From Planotetraspora silvatica (GTDB lineage: Bacteria; Actinomycetota; Actinomycetes; Streptosporangiales; Streptosporangiaceae), in assembly GCF_016863315.1 (NCBI RefSeq), contig NZ_BOOQ01000021.1:109432-173431 (forward strand): DNA of 64,000 bases, read 5' to 3'. Numbering within the stretch: position 1 is the stretch's first letter; each line of letters starts with the position of its first letter. This document shows positions 44,260-53,253 of this stretch, in pieces. The position numbers and the translations under genes are program-made. Under the pieces are notes generated by a model. That model made no database searches and was not told where the DNA came from. It saw only the letters and a program-made list of their open reading frames with translations.

Positions 44260-44694
44260 TCACGGCCGGCCCGCCGACGGCGTGGGGTCCTCGCCGGCCG
44301 GGCCTTCCCATTCGTGGTTTCCATCCTGGACTCCGCTCGACGTGCCCGGGCGTGCGGCTCTGCCGAGCCCGGCGTGGACCGCCCAGGCCGCCCCGGCTCC
44401 CACGGCGTACCAGAGCAGGTCAGGGGGGTTGAACGTACTGCCGAGAATCGGGCGCACGAGCGCGGGCAGATCGAGGAGCTGCGACAGCTCGATCAGCCAG
44501 CTGGCGGCGACCGCGATCGCCGCGACCCGGGAGGGGCGGGCGGCCGGGACCACGAGCAGGACGAGCAGATACAGCAGGACGGTGTAGAGCGCGTCCCCCG
44601 CGTATTTGGCGAACGGACCGCCGAGGAACGCTCTGATCAGCAGCCCGGCGGCGATCGTCACGATCGCGGCCACGGCGACGGGGGCACGCGACAT
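44260..44694 (-). CDS. DUF2809-family membrane protein
   Basis: 144 residues. Four membrane helices lie in the first 110 residues: APVAVAAIVTIAAGLLIRAFLGG, AGDALYTVLLYLLVLLVVPAARPS, VAAIAVAASWLIELSQLLDLPAL and PPDLLWYAVGAGAAWAVHAGLG. The KYAGDALYTVLLY block and NPPDLLWYAVG near the end are typical of DUF2809. The tail is hydrophilic. The function of the family is unknown. It is followed closely by the Mca-like gene on the same strand. Confidence 0.8.
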   Translation of the reverse strand: MSRAPVAVAAIVTIAAGLLIRAFLGGPFAKYAGDALYTVLLYLLVLLVVPAARPSRVAAIAVAASWLIELSQLLDLPALVRPILGSTFNPPDLLWYAVGAGAAWAVHAGLGRAARPGTSSGVQDGNHEWEGPAGEDPTPSAGRP

Positions 44695-44763
44695 GTCACG
44701 ACCGTATCGGCCGCCTCCGACAGATTCCGCGCGGCTCCTCCTCGGCGGGGTCGCCGAGCCGGG

Positions 44764-45636
44764 TCATTCACCGTCCAGCGGCGGCTGTCCGGTGGCGAAA
44801 CCGTGGATGAGCCGCCAGACCTCCGCGGCCGCCTCCTCCTGGGCGAAGTGGCCGGCGTCCGGCACCAGGGCCGTGGTCAGGTCCTCCACCCCGGCCGCGC
44901 GGAACCCGGCGGCGTACGTCGCGATGTCGCCCCCTTCACTTCCGCCACGCAGGTAGAGCACCGGGGTGTGGACGGCGGCGCTCGCGGCGGCGTTGTCCCG
45001 GGCGTCCTGGGCGAACGCGCGGTAGAGGTCGAACCCGGCGGTGAGCGAGGCGTCACTGGCGTAGGCGGCGGCATGGGCGGCGCGCGATTCCGCGGTGATC
45101 TTCGACGGGTCCACGGACAACACGTCGTAGAAGTAGGCGAAGTAGTCGGCCTGGTGTCCCCGTACCAGCGTCTCGGGCAGCGCAGGCACGTTGTGCAGGC
45201 CGAAGTGCCAGATGTGGGGGTTCCTGATGACCTCGGTCCACGGCTCCACCCCGGGAATCACGGTGTTCATGATGACGACGCGAGCGATCTGCGGATACCT
45301 CCGGAGGAAGGCGTAGGCGACCATCCCGCCGGCGTCGTGCCCGACCAGGGTGACGTCGGTGAGCCCGAGGGCCTGGATCAGCTCGTGGACCTTCTCGGCC
45401 AGGGCCCGCTTGCCGCCCCCGCCCGCCGTGGCGGTCGACTCCCCCACCCCGGGCAGGTCGATGGCGATGGCGCGGGAGTCCCGCCCGGCGAGGGCCATGA
45501 CCTCCGTCCAGGTCCGCCACGATTCCGGCCAGCCGTGCAGGAACAGGTACGGCCGGCCGTGGGGGTCGCCTGCCTCGACGACGTGCAGCGTGCAGTCTCC
45601 GACGTCCACTCGGCTGTGACGCAGCTCAATAGACAT
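44764..45636 (-). CDS. Epoxide-hydrolase-like alpha/beta hydrolase
   Basis: 290 residues. FLHGWPESWRTW is the oxyanion HGxP motif, the nucleophile elbow is GHDAGGMVAY with Asp as nucleophile, as in epoxide hydrolases and dehalogenases, and DAGHFAQEE carries the catalytic His. A cap with paired aromatic residues (YFAYFYDVL) fits. The ATG lies inside the first of two palindromes (45633-45671), so the divergent MarR protein probably represses it directly. The natural substrate is unknown. Confidence 0.92.
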   Translation of the reverse strand: MSIELRHSRVDVGDCTLHVVEAGDPHGRPYLFLHGWPESWRTWTEVMALAGRDSRAIAIDLPGVGESTATAGGGGKRALAEKVHELIQALGLTDVTLVGHDAGGMVAYAFLRRYPQIARVVIMNTVIPGVEPWTEVIRNPHIWHFGLHNVPALPETLVRGHQADYFAYFYDVLSVDPSKITAESRAAHAAAYASDASLTAGFDLYRAFAQDARDNAAASAAVHTPVLYLRGGSEGGDIATYAAGFRAAGVEDLTTALVPDAGHFAQEEAAAEVWRLIHGFATGQPPLDGE

Positions 45637-45671
45637 GAATCATGTATACCGAAAAGACATGATTCATGTCT
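45633..45671. promoter_or_regulatory. Paired MarR operators between hydrolase and MarR genes
   Basis: ACATGAATCATGT (45633-45645) and AGACATGATTCATGTCT (45655-45671) are perfect palindromes around a central base, centred 24 bases apart (45639 and 45663). The first covers the hydrolase start codon; the second lies just upstream of the MarR ribosome site. They share ACATGA/TCATGT half-sites, so a single regulator probably binds both. Confidence 0.8.
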
Positions 45672-45690
45672 ACCTGGTAAGGTGGCGGCC

Positions 45691-46143
45691 GTGATCGGAA
45701 GTGACGACCGCCGTCCCTCGTACGAGCGCGGCACCGGGTTCCTGCTGGCGCGCCTGGGATCACTGTGCGCCCGCTCCTGGACGGCCTTCCTCACCGCTCA
45801 CGGCCTGACCCAGAGTCAGTACTCCGTGCTGGTGGTCCTCAAGGACCAGGGGCCCCTGGGTCAGCGACGGCTCGCGCAGCTGGTGGCCGTGGACACGCGC
45901 AACATCGTGCCGGTGCTGGATCAGATGGCCGCCAAGGGGCTGATCCGGCGGGAGGCCGACCCGATGGACGGCCGCCGCCGCACGATCACCCTCACCGCCG
46001 ACGGTGACACGCTCGCCGGCACTCTCGCCGCCACGGCGTCCTCAGGACAGGACGACTTCCTCGGGATGCTGGACAACGAGGAGCGCGAGAGCCTCAACGA
46101 CCTGCTTCAGCGGCTGTACAGCGCGCACGCGCGTGATCACTGA
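45691..46143 (+). CDS. MarR-family transcriptional regulator
   Basis: 150 residues from a GTG at 45691 with AAGGTGG five bases upstream. A winged helix is seen in HGLTQSQYSVLVVLKDQGPLGQRRLAQLVAVDTRNIVPVLDQMAAKGLIRREADPMDGRRRTITLTADG, with helices for dimerisation at both ends. It is divergent from an epoxide-hydrolase-like gene and both promoters carry the same palindrome, so autoregulation and control of the hydrolase are likely. The ligand is unknown; no conserved Cys sensor is evident. Confidence 0.93.
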   Translation: MIGSDDRRPSYERGTGFLLARLGSLCARSWTAFLTAHGLTQSQYSVLVVLKDQGPLGQRRLAQLVAVDTRNIVPVLDQMAAKGLIRREADPMDGRRRTITLTADGDTLAGTLAATASSGQDDFLGMLDNEERESLNDLLQRLYSAHARDH

Positions 46144-46218
46144 TCATCGGGCCGACACGATCAGCCGCGCCCGCGGACGCGGCGGCATCCGCGATGCGGC
46201 ACTAGCATCGGTCGGGAT

Positions 46219-47856
46219 ATGAGCGCAACGATCGTGGTGAAAGACCTGGCCGCCGGGCACGGGGACCGGGTCCTGTTCTCGGGGCTCGACCTCGTGGTCG
46301 CCCCAGGCGACGTCATCGGGCTTGTCGGAGTCAACGGCGCGGGCAAGTCCACGCTGCTCCGCCTGCTGGCCGGCCTCGACGAGCCGGAAGAGGGGGACAT
46401 CCGGCTCTCCCCGCCCACGGCGGTCGTGGGCCACCTTCCCCAGGAGCCGGACCGCAGGCCGGGAGAGACCGTCCGGCACTTCCTCGGCCGCCGCACCGGC
46501 GTCACCCGGGCGCAACACGACCTCGACGCCGCCACCCAGGCGCTGGTCGAGGGCCTCACGGGCGCCGACGACGCTTACAGCACGAGCCTGGAGCGCTGGC
46601 TCACGCTGGGCGGCGCGGACCTCGACGAGAGGGCCGCCGAGGTGGCCGCCGACCTGGGTCTCACCATCGACCTCGACCAGCCGATGACCTCGCTGTCGGG
46701 CGGCCAGGCCGCGCGCGCGGGCCTCGCGTCCCTGCTCCTGAGCCGCTACGACGTGTTCCTGCTCGACGAGCCGACCAACGACCTCGATCTCGACGGGCTC
46801 GACCGGCTGGAGAAGTTCGTCACCGGTCTGCGCTCAAGCACCGTGCTGGTCAGCCACGACCGCGAGTTCCTGGCCAGGACGGTCACCGGCGTGCTCGAAC
46901 TCGACCTCGCCCAGCAGCAGATACGACTGTACGGCGGCGGCTACCAGGCGTACCTGGAGGAACGTGAGGTCGCCCGGGCGCACGCCAGGGAGCAGTACGA
47001 CGAGTACGCCGACACCCGGGCCCAGCTCGAGTCCCGGGCCCGTACCCAGCGCTCCTGGATGGAGAAGGGCGTCCGGAACGCGCGCCGCAAGATGAGCGAC
47101 AACGACAAGATCGGGCGCAACGTCCGCATCGAGTCGACCGAGAAGCAGGCGGCCAAAGCCCGTCAGACGGAGAAGCTCATCGAGCGGCTCGACGTGGTCG
47201 AGGAGCCGCGCAAGGAGTGGGAACTGCGGATGGAGATCGCCGCCGCGCCCCGGGCCGGCGCGGTCGTCGCCACGCTGCGCGGCGCCGTCGTCCGGCGCGG
47301 CTCCTTCACGCTCGGGCCCGTCGACCTGGAGATCGGCTGGGCGGACCGGGTGGCGATCACGGGCGCCAACGGCTCGGGCAAGTCCACGTTGCTGGCCGCA
47401 CTGCTCGGCCGGCTCCCGCTCGACGAGGGCCACGCCTCACTGGGCCCCGGCGTCGTGGTCGGCGAGGTGGACCAGGCCCGTGGGCTCTTCCTGGGAGACG
47501 AGCCGCTGCTGGACGCCTTCGCCGCGCTCGTCTCACCGATACCGCCCGCGGAGGTCCGGACCCTGCTCGCGAAGTTCGGGCTGAGGGCCGCGCATGTGAC
47601 CCGCCCGGCGGCGACCCTGTCCCCCGGCGAGCGGACGCGTGCCGCGCTGGCCCTGCTGCAGGCGCGGGGCGTCAACCTGCTCGTGCTCGACGAACCGACC
47701 AACCATCTCGACCTGCCCGCGATCGAGCAGTTGGAGTCCGCCCTCGCGAACTACCCGGGCACACTGCTCCTGGTCACGCATGACCGGCGGATGCTGGCGG
47801 CCGTCCAGGTGGACCGCCGCCTGCGGGTGGAGGCCGGGCGCATCTCCGAAGTCTGA
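46219..47856 (+). CDS. ABC-F family ATPase
   Basis: 545 residues. Two nucleotide-binding domains: Walker A GVNGAGKST (about 37-45), signature LSGGQAARAGLA, Walker B VFLLDEPTNDLDLDG; second Walker A GANGSGKST, signature LSPGERTRAALA and LVLDEPTNHLDL. The linker (about 240-330) is charged and helical (REQYDEYADTRAQLESRARTQRSWMEKGVRNARRK). There is no transmembrane domain. ABC-F proteins act on ribosomes; some protect against antibiotics. No attenuator leader is obvious upstream, so resistance is only one possibility. Confidence 0.93.
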   Translation: MSATIVVKDLAAGHGDRVLFSGLDLVVAPGDVIGLVGVNGAGKSTLLRLLAGLDEPEEGDIRLSPPTAVVGHLPQEPDRRPGETVRHFLGRRTGVTRAQHDLDAATQALVEGLTGADDAYSTSLERWLTLGGADLDERAAEVAADLGLTIDLDQPMTSLSGGQAARAGLASLLLSRYDVFLLDEPTNDLDLDGLDRLEKFVTGLRSSTVLVSHDREFLARTVTGVLELDLAQQQIRLYGGGYQAYLEEREVARAHAREQYDEYADTRAQLESRARTQRSWMEKGVRNARRKMSDNDKIGRNVRIESTEKQAAKARQTEKLIERLDVVEEPRKEWELRMEIAAAPRAGAVVATLRGAVVRRGSFTLGPVDLEIGWADRVAITGANGSGKSTLLAALLGRLPLDEGHASLGPGVVVGEVDQARGLFLGDEPLLDAFAALVSPIPPAEVRTLLAKFGLRAAHVTRPAATLSPGERTRAALALLQARGVNLLVLDEPTNHLDLPAIEQLESALANYPGTLLLVTHDRRMLAAVQVDRRLRVEAGRISEV

Positions 47857-47892
47857 GTACGGCACGACCTGCAGAAGCACACATGACCCAAT

Positions 47893-47916
47893 CAAAAGGG
47901 CAAATGCACCCTTTTG
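47893..47916. promoter_or_regulatory. Palindrome upstream of XRE/MmyB-type regulator
   Basis: CAAAAGGG (47893-47900) and CCCTTTTG (47909-47916) are perfect 8-base arms around an 8-base spacer, 26 bases before the ATG at 47943, in a locally AT-rich stretch. It is in the place of an operator for autoregulation; alternatively a weak terminator for the ABC-F gene, with TTTT in the second arm. Confidence 0.55.
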
Positions 47917-47942
47917 CGGTATTTGAGTCGTAGCGTGTCACT

Positions 47943-48839
47943 ATGAGCGCCAAGAAGCCACTTGGCGATTTCCTGCGGGCCAGGCGCCAGGTCACGACCG
48001 TTGATCAGGTGGGACTTGCGGGCGGGGGCAGCCGCCGCATCCCGGGGTTGCGCCGCGAGGAGGTGGCCACCCTGGCCGGCGTCAGCACGGACTACTACAT
48101 CCGGCTGGAGCAGGGCAGGGAGCGCCACCCCTCGGATCAGGTGCTCCAGGCCCTGGCGCGGGTCTTCGATCTCACGTCGGAAGCCACCGAACACATGTAC
48201 GATCTCGCCAGCCCCCGGGCCCACCGGCGCCGGCCTCCCGGCGGGAGCGACCAGGTCAGCGCGGGCGTGATGCGGCTTCTGGACAGGTGGGACCACGCTC
48301 CGGCGTTCGTGGTGAACCACCGGCAGGACGTGCTGGCCAGGAACCATCTGGCCGACGGCCTCCATGCGTGGATGGACCACAGCGACAACCTGCTGCGGTT
48401 CACCTTCCTCAATCCCGCGTCGCACGAGTTCTATCTGGACTGGGAGGACGAGGCCCTGGCCAAGCTGGCCGATCTGCGCGCCTTCGTGGGGGCGGACCGT
48501 GACGACCCTGCCCTGTTCGAACTGGTGGAGGAGCTTTCCGAGGCGAGCGAGGACTTCCGCCGGATGTGGGCCCGCCACGACGTCCGCGCCAAGACCGACG
48601 AACTCAAACGCCTCCACCACCCCCTCGTCGGCGACCTGATCCTCTGGCACGAGACATTGGCCATCGCCAGCACTCCTGACCTGCGCATATTCGTCAGCTC
48701 GGCAGAGCCTGGCAGTCCCTCCGAACGGGCCCTCGCACACCTGGGCAGACTCGAACCCGACGCTCACGTGCCCCGGTCCGTTCGCCGTGCCGTTCCGGAC
48801 GTCGCCGGGCGGAGACGCGCGCGCTCCCTCCGCGACTGA
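47943..48839 (+). CDS. XRE regulator with MmyB-like ligand-binding domain
   Basis: 298 residues from the ATG at 47943. The XRE helix-turn-helix (LRREEVATLAGVSTDYYIRLEQGRERHPS) is followed by the MmyB-like domain (RWDHAPAFVVNHRQDVLARNHLADGL ... NLLRFTFLNPASHEFYLDWED). It is related to the regulator at 21740 but diverged. A palindrome 26 bases upstream may be its own operator. No target gene is divergent from it, so control of another locus is possible. Confidence 0.9.
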   Translation: MSAKKPLGDFLRARRQVTTVDQVGLAGGGSRRIPGLRREEVATLAGVSTDYYIRLEQGRERHPSDQVLQALARVFDLTSEATEHMYDLASPRAHRRRPPGGSDQVSAGVMRLLDRWDHAPAFVVNHRQDVLARNHLADGLHAWMDHSDNLLRFTFLNPASHEFYLDWEDEALAKLADLRAFVGADRDDPALFELVEELSEASEDFRRMWARHDVRAKTDELKRLHHPLVGDLILWHETLAIASTPDLRIFVSSAEPGSPSERALAHLGRLEPDAHVPRSVRRAVPDVAGRRRARSLRD

Positions 48840-49312
48840 TCCGGCCGGTCATCGCGCCGGTCGCACACGATGACGTTTCCATCGAGCGGCGAAGGCGATT
48901 CACCCGCACACGCCGTCGCGACCATGGCCGCTCATATTGCGCAAAGCGGGCTATTACCGTGCGACCCGGCCGATTAGCGATATCACGAATCCTTTACCGC
49001 AAATCCCCGACATTCATCTTCGCGGCAGGAAATTTCATGGCAATGATCGAGGCATTCTGGGCACGTGCAGACCTCCTTCCGTGATCAGACAGCCTTCTAC
49101 CTGCCCGGACACCAAGGCCGATGCCGCCGAGAGATCTGATCGGGTATTTCCGACAACTCTCCATATTTATTTACATCGCGATAATCATCGACCCCCAATA
49201 TGATCCGCATGTCGGATAACGGGAATGACGCGATCGCTAAGTAGAGTCGGAGACAATGGCGCATGTGGGTGATGCGCCTGAACTGAGTAAATACCAGGGA
49301 AAAGGACGGCTT
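48840..49312. other. 473-bp non-coding stretch with AT-rich core
   Basis: No convincing gene. A short plus-strand frame at 48937-49203 has no recognisable character. The region around 49145-49215 is much richer in A and T than the rest of the window and precedes the DUF3494 gene, as expected for a promoter with regulatory sites or for an insulating leader. A likely ribosome site (AAAGGA near 49301) is at its end. Confidence 0.6.
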
Positions 49313-50578
49313 ATGATTAACGCCAGTCACCCCCGTGTCGCGTCACGAAATATCACCCGTCCCTGGATGGCAGGGCTCGCGGCACTGATCGCGATGGGGG
49401 CCGTCGTCGCTGCACCGAACGTCGCGAGTGCGGCATCACCCTTGCGGGTGGAACTCGGCGGTGCAACGAGATTCGCGGTTCTGGCCTCGTCGACGGTCAC
49501 GAACACCGTCACCCCCACGGTCGTCTCCGGCGACCTCGGCGTGAGCCCGGGTACGGCCGTGACCAACTTCCCGCCCGGCATGGTGACGAACGGATCCACC
49601 TTCGTCGACGCCGCCCCCGAGGCCGTAAGTGGTCAGGCCGGCCTGACCACCGCCTACAACGACGCCGCCTCTCGGACTCCCACCATCGTGGGGACGGAGC
49701 TCGGCGGGACCATCAAGCCGCCAGGCGTGTACAGATCCGCGGCGGGTGACTTCCAGATCACCACAGGCGCGGGCCCACTGACTCTCGACGCGCGGGGGGA
49801 CCCGAACGCCGTCTTTATCTTCCAGACGGCCAGCACCCTCGTCACCGCAGTCAGCAGCCAGGTGCTCCTCATCAACGGCGCCCAGGCGTGCAACGTCTTC
49901 TGGCAGGTCGGCAGCTCGGCCACTCTCGGCGTGACCTCCACGTTCGTCGGAAACATCATGGCGCAGGCCACGATCACCGCGAACACCGGCGCGACCGTGA
50001 TCGGCCGCCTCCTGGCCCGCACCGGGGCCGTCAATTTGGACTCCAACACCGTCACACGGTCCGACTGCGCGATTCCGCCCAACAGGACCACCACCACCAC
50101 GCTGACCTCCTCCTGCGCCGCGGGAGTGCCGGGCCGGATCTCCTTCACCGCGACGGTGAGATCCACAGCCGGGCCCATCCCGCCGGGATCGATCGCCTTC
50201 AGCTCCGACGGCGCGAGCCTGGGCACGGTCCCGCTCGACGCCAACGGGCGCGCCACCTTGAGCTACACGAACCTCAGCGAGGGAACGCACCAGATCGTCG
50301 CGGTCTACCAAGGCGTGCTCGCGCTGAACCCCAGCGCCGCATTGTCTAACCAGCGGGTCGGACCGGGCGGTGTGTGCCCGGTGGTGCGAAAAATAGTGGT
50401 GGTGAAGAAACCTCAGGCGGTCAAGCACAAGGACAGGGACGTGGCCCCGGCCATCCACCGCAAGAAGGACCACACCACCTTGATCGTCAAGGCGCCTCAT
50501 GCCGTGACGGGTGTCAGTGAGGACGGATGGACCCTGCATCAGACGCCGCACTTCAACCATGTGCGACCACGGGGGTAG
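49313..50578 (+). CDS. Secreted DUF3494 ice-binding-like protein
   Basis: 421 residues from the ATG at 49313. A signal peptide (about 1-40, ending NVASAAS) is followed by a DUF3494 domain at about 42-255 (LGGATRFAVLASSTVTNT ... DLGVSPG ... GAGPLTLDARGDPNAVFIFQTASTLVT ... FWQVGSSATLGVTSTFVGNIMAQATITANTGATVIGRLLARTGAVNLDSNTV). The domain is a beta-helix found in ice-binding proteins and bacterial adhesins. Then comes an Ig-like domain (about 265-365) and a basic, His/Lys-rich tail (IVVVKKPQAVKHKDRD ... HRKKDHTTLIVKAPHAV), with no sorting signal. A role in surface attachment or ice interaction is inference. Confidence 0.88.
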   Translation: MINASHPRVASRNITRPWMAGLAALIAMGAVVAAPNVASAASPLRVELGGATRFAVLASSTVTNTVTPTVVSGDLGVSPGTAVTNFPPGMVTNGSTFVDAAPEAVSGQAGLTTAYNDAASRTPTIVGTELGGTIKPPGVYRSAAGDFQITTGAGPLTLDARGDPNAVFIFQTASTLVTAVSSQVLLINGAQACNVFWQVGSSATLGVTSTFVGNIMAQATITANTGATVIGRLLARTGAVNLDSNTVTRSDCAIPPNRTTTTTLTSSCAAGVPGRISFTATVRSTAGPIPPGSIAFSSDGASLGTVPLDANGRATLSYTNLSEGTHQIVAVYQGVLALNPSAALSNQRVGPGGVCPVVRKIVVVKKPQAVKHKDRDVAPAIHRKKDHTTLIVKAPHAVTGVSEDGWTLHQTPHFNHVRPRG

Positions 50579-50660
50579 CGAAGCCGTGTGACCGGACGGC
50601 GCAGGTGCGACACAGCCGAGCCGCATGACCGGAAACGGTGACGTGACAGCTCGACGGCCG

Positions 50661-50692
50661 CGGGGCCCGTCCGATCGTTCGGACGGGCCCCG
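50661..50692. terminator. Strong convergent terminator
   Basis: CGGGGCCCGTCCGA (50661-50674) pairs perfectly with TCGGACGGGCCCCG (50679-50692) across a TCGT loop, 82 bases after the DUF3494 stop and before the end of the convergent LysR gene. A 14-bp GC-rich stem should terminate in both directions. Confidence 0.8.
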
Positions 50693-50768
50693 CACTCGTG
50701 TCGGTCCGACGATCCGAGGAGATGACCGGGTTGTCGCGGCCCGGTTCGGAAGCAGGACGAACGGGCGA

Positions 50769-51746
50769 TCAGGAAGGTCGGTCGTCGCTGACCGCCGGTG
50801 CTGTTTCGCTGGAGGCCAGATGGCCGGGGAGATCGGCGGGCGGGTCGGCGGTTTCCAGCCAGCCGAGTCGGCCGGCGATCTGCCGGGCCGCATCGATGAC
50901 GGCGGCCACGTAGGGTGACGGATCCCCCGCGCGCCACAGGAGCGACCACGGGTAGAGCGGCACCGGTTCGATCAGCGGCCGCCATACGGTGCCCGGCCGG
51001 CTGGACGTACGGGAGGAAGCCGGCACGCACAGGACACACCGTTGCTGGAGCACCAGATCGGCGGCTGCGCGGTTGCTCTCGACGGTTCCCTCGTAGACGG
51101 TGGGGACGAATCCGACCGAGCCGCATAGTTCCCCGACGAACTGGTTGAACTCCGGAGTCTGGGTCTCCTCGCCGAGCAGGAGCCGTTCCTCAGCCAACGC
51201 GGCGACCGGCACGCCGTCCTGGGTGGCGAAGCGGTGGGTGGCGGGGACCAGCACGCCCAGCGGATCGAGCCGGATGAGCTCGGAGGCCACGCTGGGCGAG
51301 GGCTGGGAGGCGTGGCCGATCCCGATCTCCAGACGTCCGTCCGCCAGCTGACGGTACTGCTCAGGGGCGCCGGCTTCGATCTGGTGGATCGTCAGTTCCG
51401 GATGGCGCCGCTGCACGGCTCGCAGGATCTGCGGCATGGTGTCGTAGCTCGCGTCGACGATGCCTGCCCGGAGGGTTGGCGGCGACCCGGCGGTGTTCCG
51501 GGCCGCATGGGCCGCCCGGCCGACATGGTCGAGGATCTGGCGGGCCTCGACGAGGAAGGCGGCGCCGGCCGGAGTGAGCTCGACGTGGTGGGTGCTGCGA
51601 TTCAGCAGTCGCACCCCGAGTTCCCGTTCGAGACGTTGCACCTGCTGACTCAGGGCGGACTGCACGATGTGCTCGCGAAGGGCTGCCCGGCCGAAGTGCA
51701 GTTCCTCAGCCAGGGTCACGAAATACCGGAGTTGGCGTAGTTCCAT
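50769..51746 (-). CDS. LysR-type transcriptional regulator
   Basis: 325 residues from the ATG at 51746, with GGAAGGGGG upstream; a GTG at 51755 is the alternative. LRQLRYFVTLAEELHFGRAALREHIVQSALSQQVQRLERELGVRLLNRS is the DNA-binding helix-turn-helix, followed by a substrate-binding region (LRAGIVDASYDTMPQILRAVQRRHPELTIHQIEAG). The gene lies 169 bases downstream of the desaturase on the same strand, and no divergent target is present, so its regulon is uncertain. Confidence 0.93.
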   Translation of the reverse strand: MELRQLRYFVTLAEELHFGRAALREHIVQSALSQQVQRLERELGVRLLNRSTHHVELTPAGAAFLVEARQILDHVGRAAHAARNTAGSPPTLRAGIVDASYDTMPQILRAVQRRHPELTIHQIEAGAPEQYRQLADGRLEIGIGHASQPSPSVASELIRLDPLGVLVPATHRFATQDGVPVAALAEERLLLGEETQTPEFNQFVGELCGSVGFVPTVYEGTVESNRAAADLVLQQRCVLCVPASSRTSSRPGTVWRPLIEPVPLYPWSLLWRAGDPSPYVAAVIDAARQIAGRLGWLETADPPADLPGHLASSETAPAVSDDRPS

Positions 51747-51915
51747 GGCCGCCACCCCCTTCCCGCAGGGCGGTGCCGAGGCGGACCCTTCTCCACACCC
51801 TAGGTCCCCAAGAAGGCCGGTGGACGTCCAGGCGCATGGATCGGGGAGACAAGGCCGTCACGATCACCGCAGATGGTGATCGCCCACATCGCCGACGGCG
51901 GCCTCCGGGCGCCGG

Positions 51916-52920
51916 TCAGAGTCCGGCCGGTGCGCGGGCTTCCGGGGAGGCGTCGGTCCTGCGGCGGCCTTCGATGCGGTCGTGGTCGGCCCATCGGACG
52001 TCGGTGGCCCAGCCCAGCCGCTCGAAGATCCGGATCAGTCCGGCGGCCGGGTCGATCTGGTACCGGTCCAGGCCGTGCCGGGCGCAGGTGGGTTCGCTGT
52101 GGTGGCCGTTGTGCCAGCTCTCCCCGAATGAGAGCAGGGCCAGCGGCCACAGGTTGGTCGAGCGGTCGTGGCGGCGCGTGGTGAACGGCCTGCTTCCGAC
52201 GACGTGGCAGAGGGAGTTGACGCTCCAGGTGACGTGCTGCAGGAGAGCGACGCGGACAAGCCCGGCCCACAGGAACGCGGTGATCCCGCCGAACAGGCTG
52301 CCGCTGATCGCCCACCCGGCCAGGAACGGCAGTCCCAGCGACACGGCGCACAGGGCGGGGAAGGCGCGTGCCACCCTCACCATCGCCGGGTCGGCGAGCA
52401 GGTCGGGTGCGTAGCGGGACGCCGGGGTCGGATCGTCGGTGAACATCCAGCCGAGATGGGCGTGCGCGAGCCCGCGGAGCTGGCCGTACAGGCTGGTGCC
52501 GTACCGGTAGGGGGAGTGCGGATCGCCGGGGCGGTCGGTGAAGGCGTGATGGCGGCGGTGGGTCGCGACCCAGTCGATCACGTTGCCCTGGAAGCTCATC
52601 GAGCCGGCGACCGCCAGGACCACCCGGAGCCACGGGCGGGCCGTGAAGGATCCGTGGGTGAGCAGCCGGTGGAACCCCACCGTCGTCCCGAGCCCGGTCA
52701 CCACATAGAAGACCGCGGCCAGCAGCAGATCCGTGAGCGCGACGCCGTGCCCCCATGCCAGCCAGACCCCGAGCCCCAGCGCGACGAACGGCACCACCAC
52801 GATCGTCCCGGTCAGCCACCTCTGGGCCCGGCCGGCTGGAGCGTGCTCCACGGTCCCGGGGAAAGGTGACACACCGTCATAGTCCTCCCGGCGTCTCACC
52901 GGTTGTTCAGAAACAGTCAT
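51916..52920 (-). CDS. Acyl-CoA desaturase (membrane fatty acid desaturase)
   Basis: 334 residues. Several membrane helices and the three histidine boxes typical of the family: HRLLTHGSF, HRRHHAFTD and HNGHHSEP. FQGNVIDWVATHRRHH and QHVTWSVNSLCHVVG are signatures of the stearoyl-CoA delta-9 desaturase group. The enzyme would introduce a cis double bond using two irons and an electron donor. It is 21 bases downstream of the UBP-finger gene, suggesting an operon. Confidence 0.94.
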   Translation of the reverse strand: MTVSEQPVRRREDYDGVSPFPGTVEHAPAGRAQRWLTGTIVVVPFVALGLGVWLAWGHGVALTDLLLAAVFYVVTGLGTTVGFHRLLTHGSFTARPWLRVVLAVAGSMSFQGNVIDWVATHRRHHAFTDRPGDPHSPYRYGTSLYGQLRGLAHAHLGWMFTDDPTPASRYAPDLLADPAMVRVARAFPALCAVSLGLPFLAGWAISGSLFGGITAFLWAGLVRVALLQHVTWSVNSLCHVVGSRPFTTRRHDRSTNLWPLALLSFGESWHNGHHSEPTCARHGLDRYQIDPAAGLIRIFERLGWATDVRWADHDRIEGRRRTDASPEARAPAGL

Positions 52921-52941
52921 GAGCTCTCTTTCCGTCTCGCT

Positions 52942-53253
52942 TCACAGGGCCCGGCCGTGCACGTAGCACCATCGCCAGGCCGTCTCCGTCTCCAGCGCGC
53001 CGACCACCGGATGGTCGGTCTCCTGGTAGTGCGCCCGGGCGTGGCCGCCCGGCGAATCATCGGAACAGGCCACCCACCCACATGTCAGGCAGACCACCAG
53101 CCGCGCCCAGGTCAGGCCGAGGATCAGACACATCGCACATTCAGGGGCGCCCTGTTCGGCCCCCGGCGGCACGCGGAGGTGCTGGCAGCGCGGCGCCCCG
53201 CCGTTTGGACCGCTGTGCGTGCTGACCTTCACGCTTTCCACATACAGGGTCAT
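52942..53253 (-). CDS. UBP-type zinc finger protein
   Basis: 103 residues from the ATG at 53253, preceded by TAGGGGG. Cys/His pattern CAMCLILGLTWARLVVCLTCGWVACSDDSPGGHARAHYQETDHPVVGAL is that of the ubiquitin-hydrolase zinc finger family (UBP), here free-standing. In bacteria such proteins often sit next to redox enzymes. The gene leads the desaturase operon, so it may assist the desaturase or sense zinc, but this is not shown. Confidence 0.85.
   Translation of the reverse strand: MTLYVESVKVSTHSGPNGGAPRCQHLRVPPGAEQGAPECAMCLILGLTWARLVVCLTCGWVACSDDSPGGHARAHYQETDHPVVGALETETAWRWCYVHGRAL

Noticed and set aside
48937..49203. 88-codon open frame in the non-coding stretch before the DUF3494 gene
   Set aside because: No ribosome site, no family character, and composition differs from local coding sequence.
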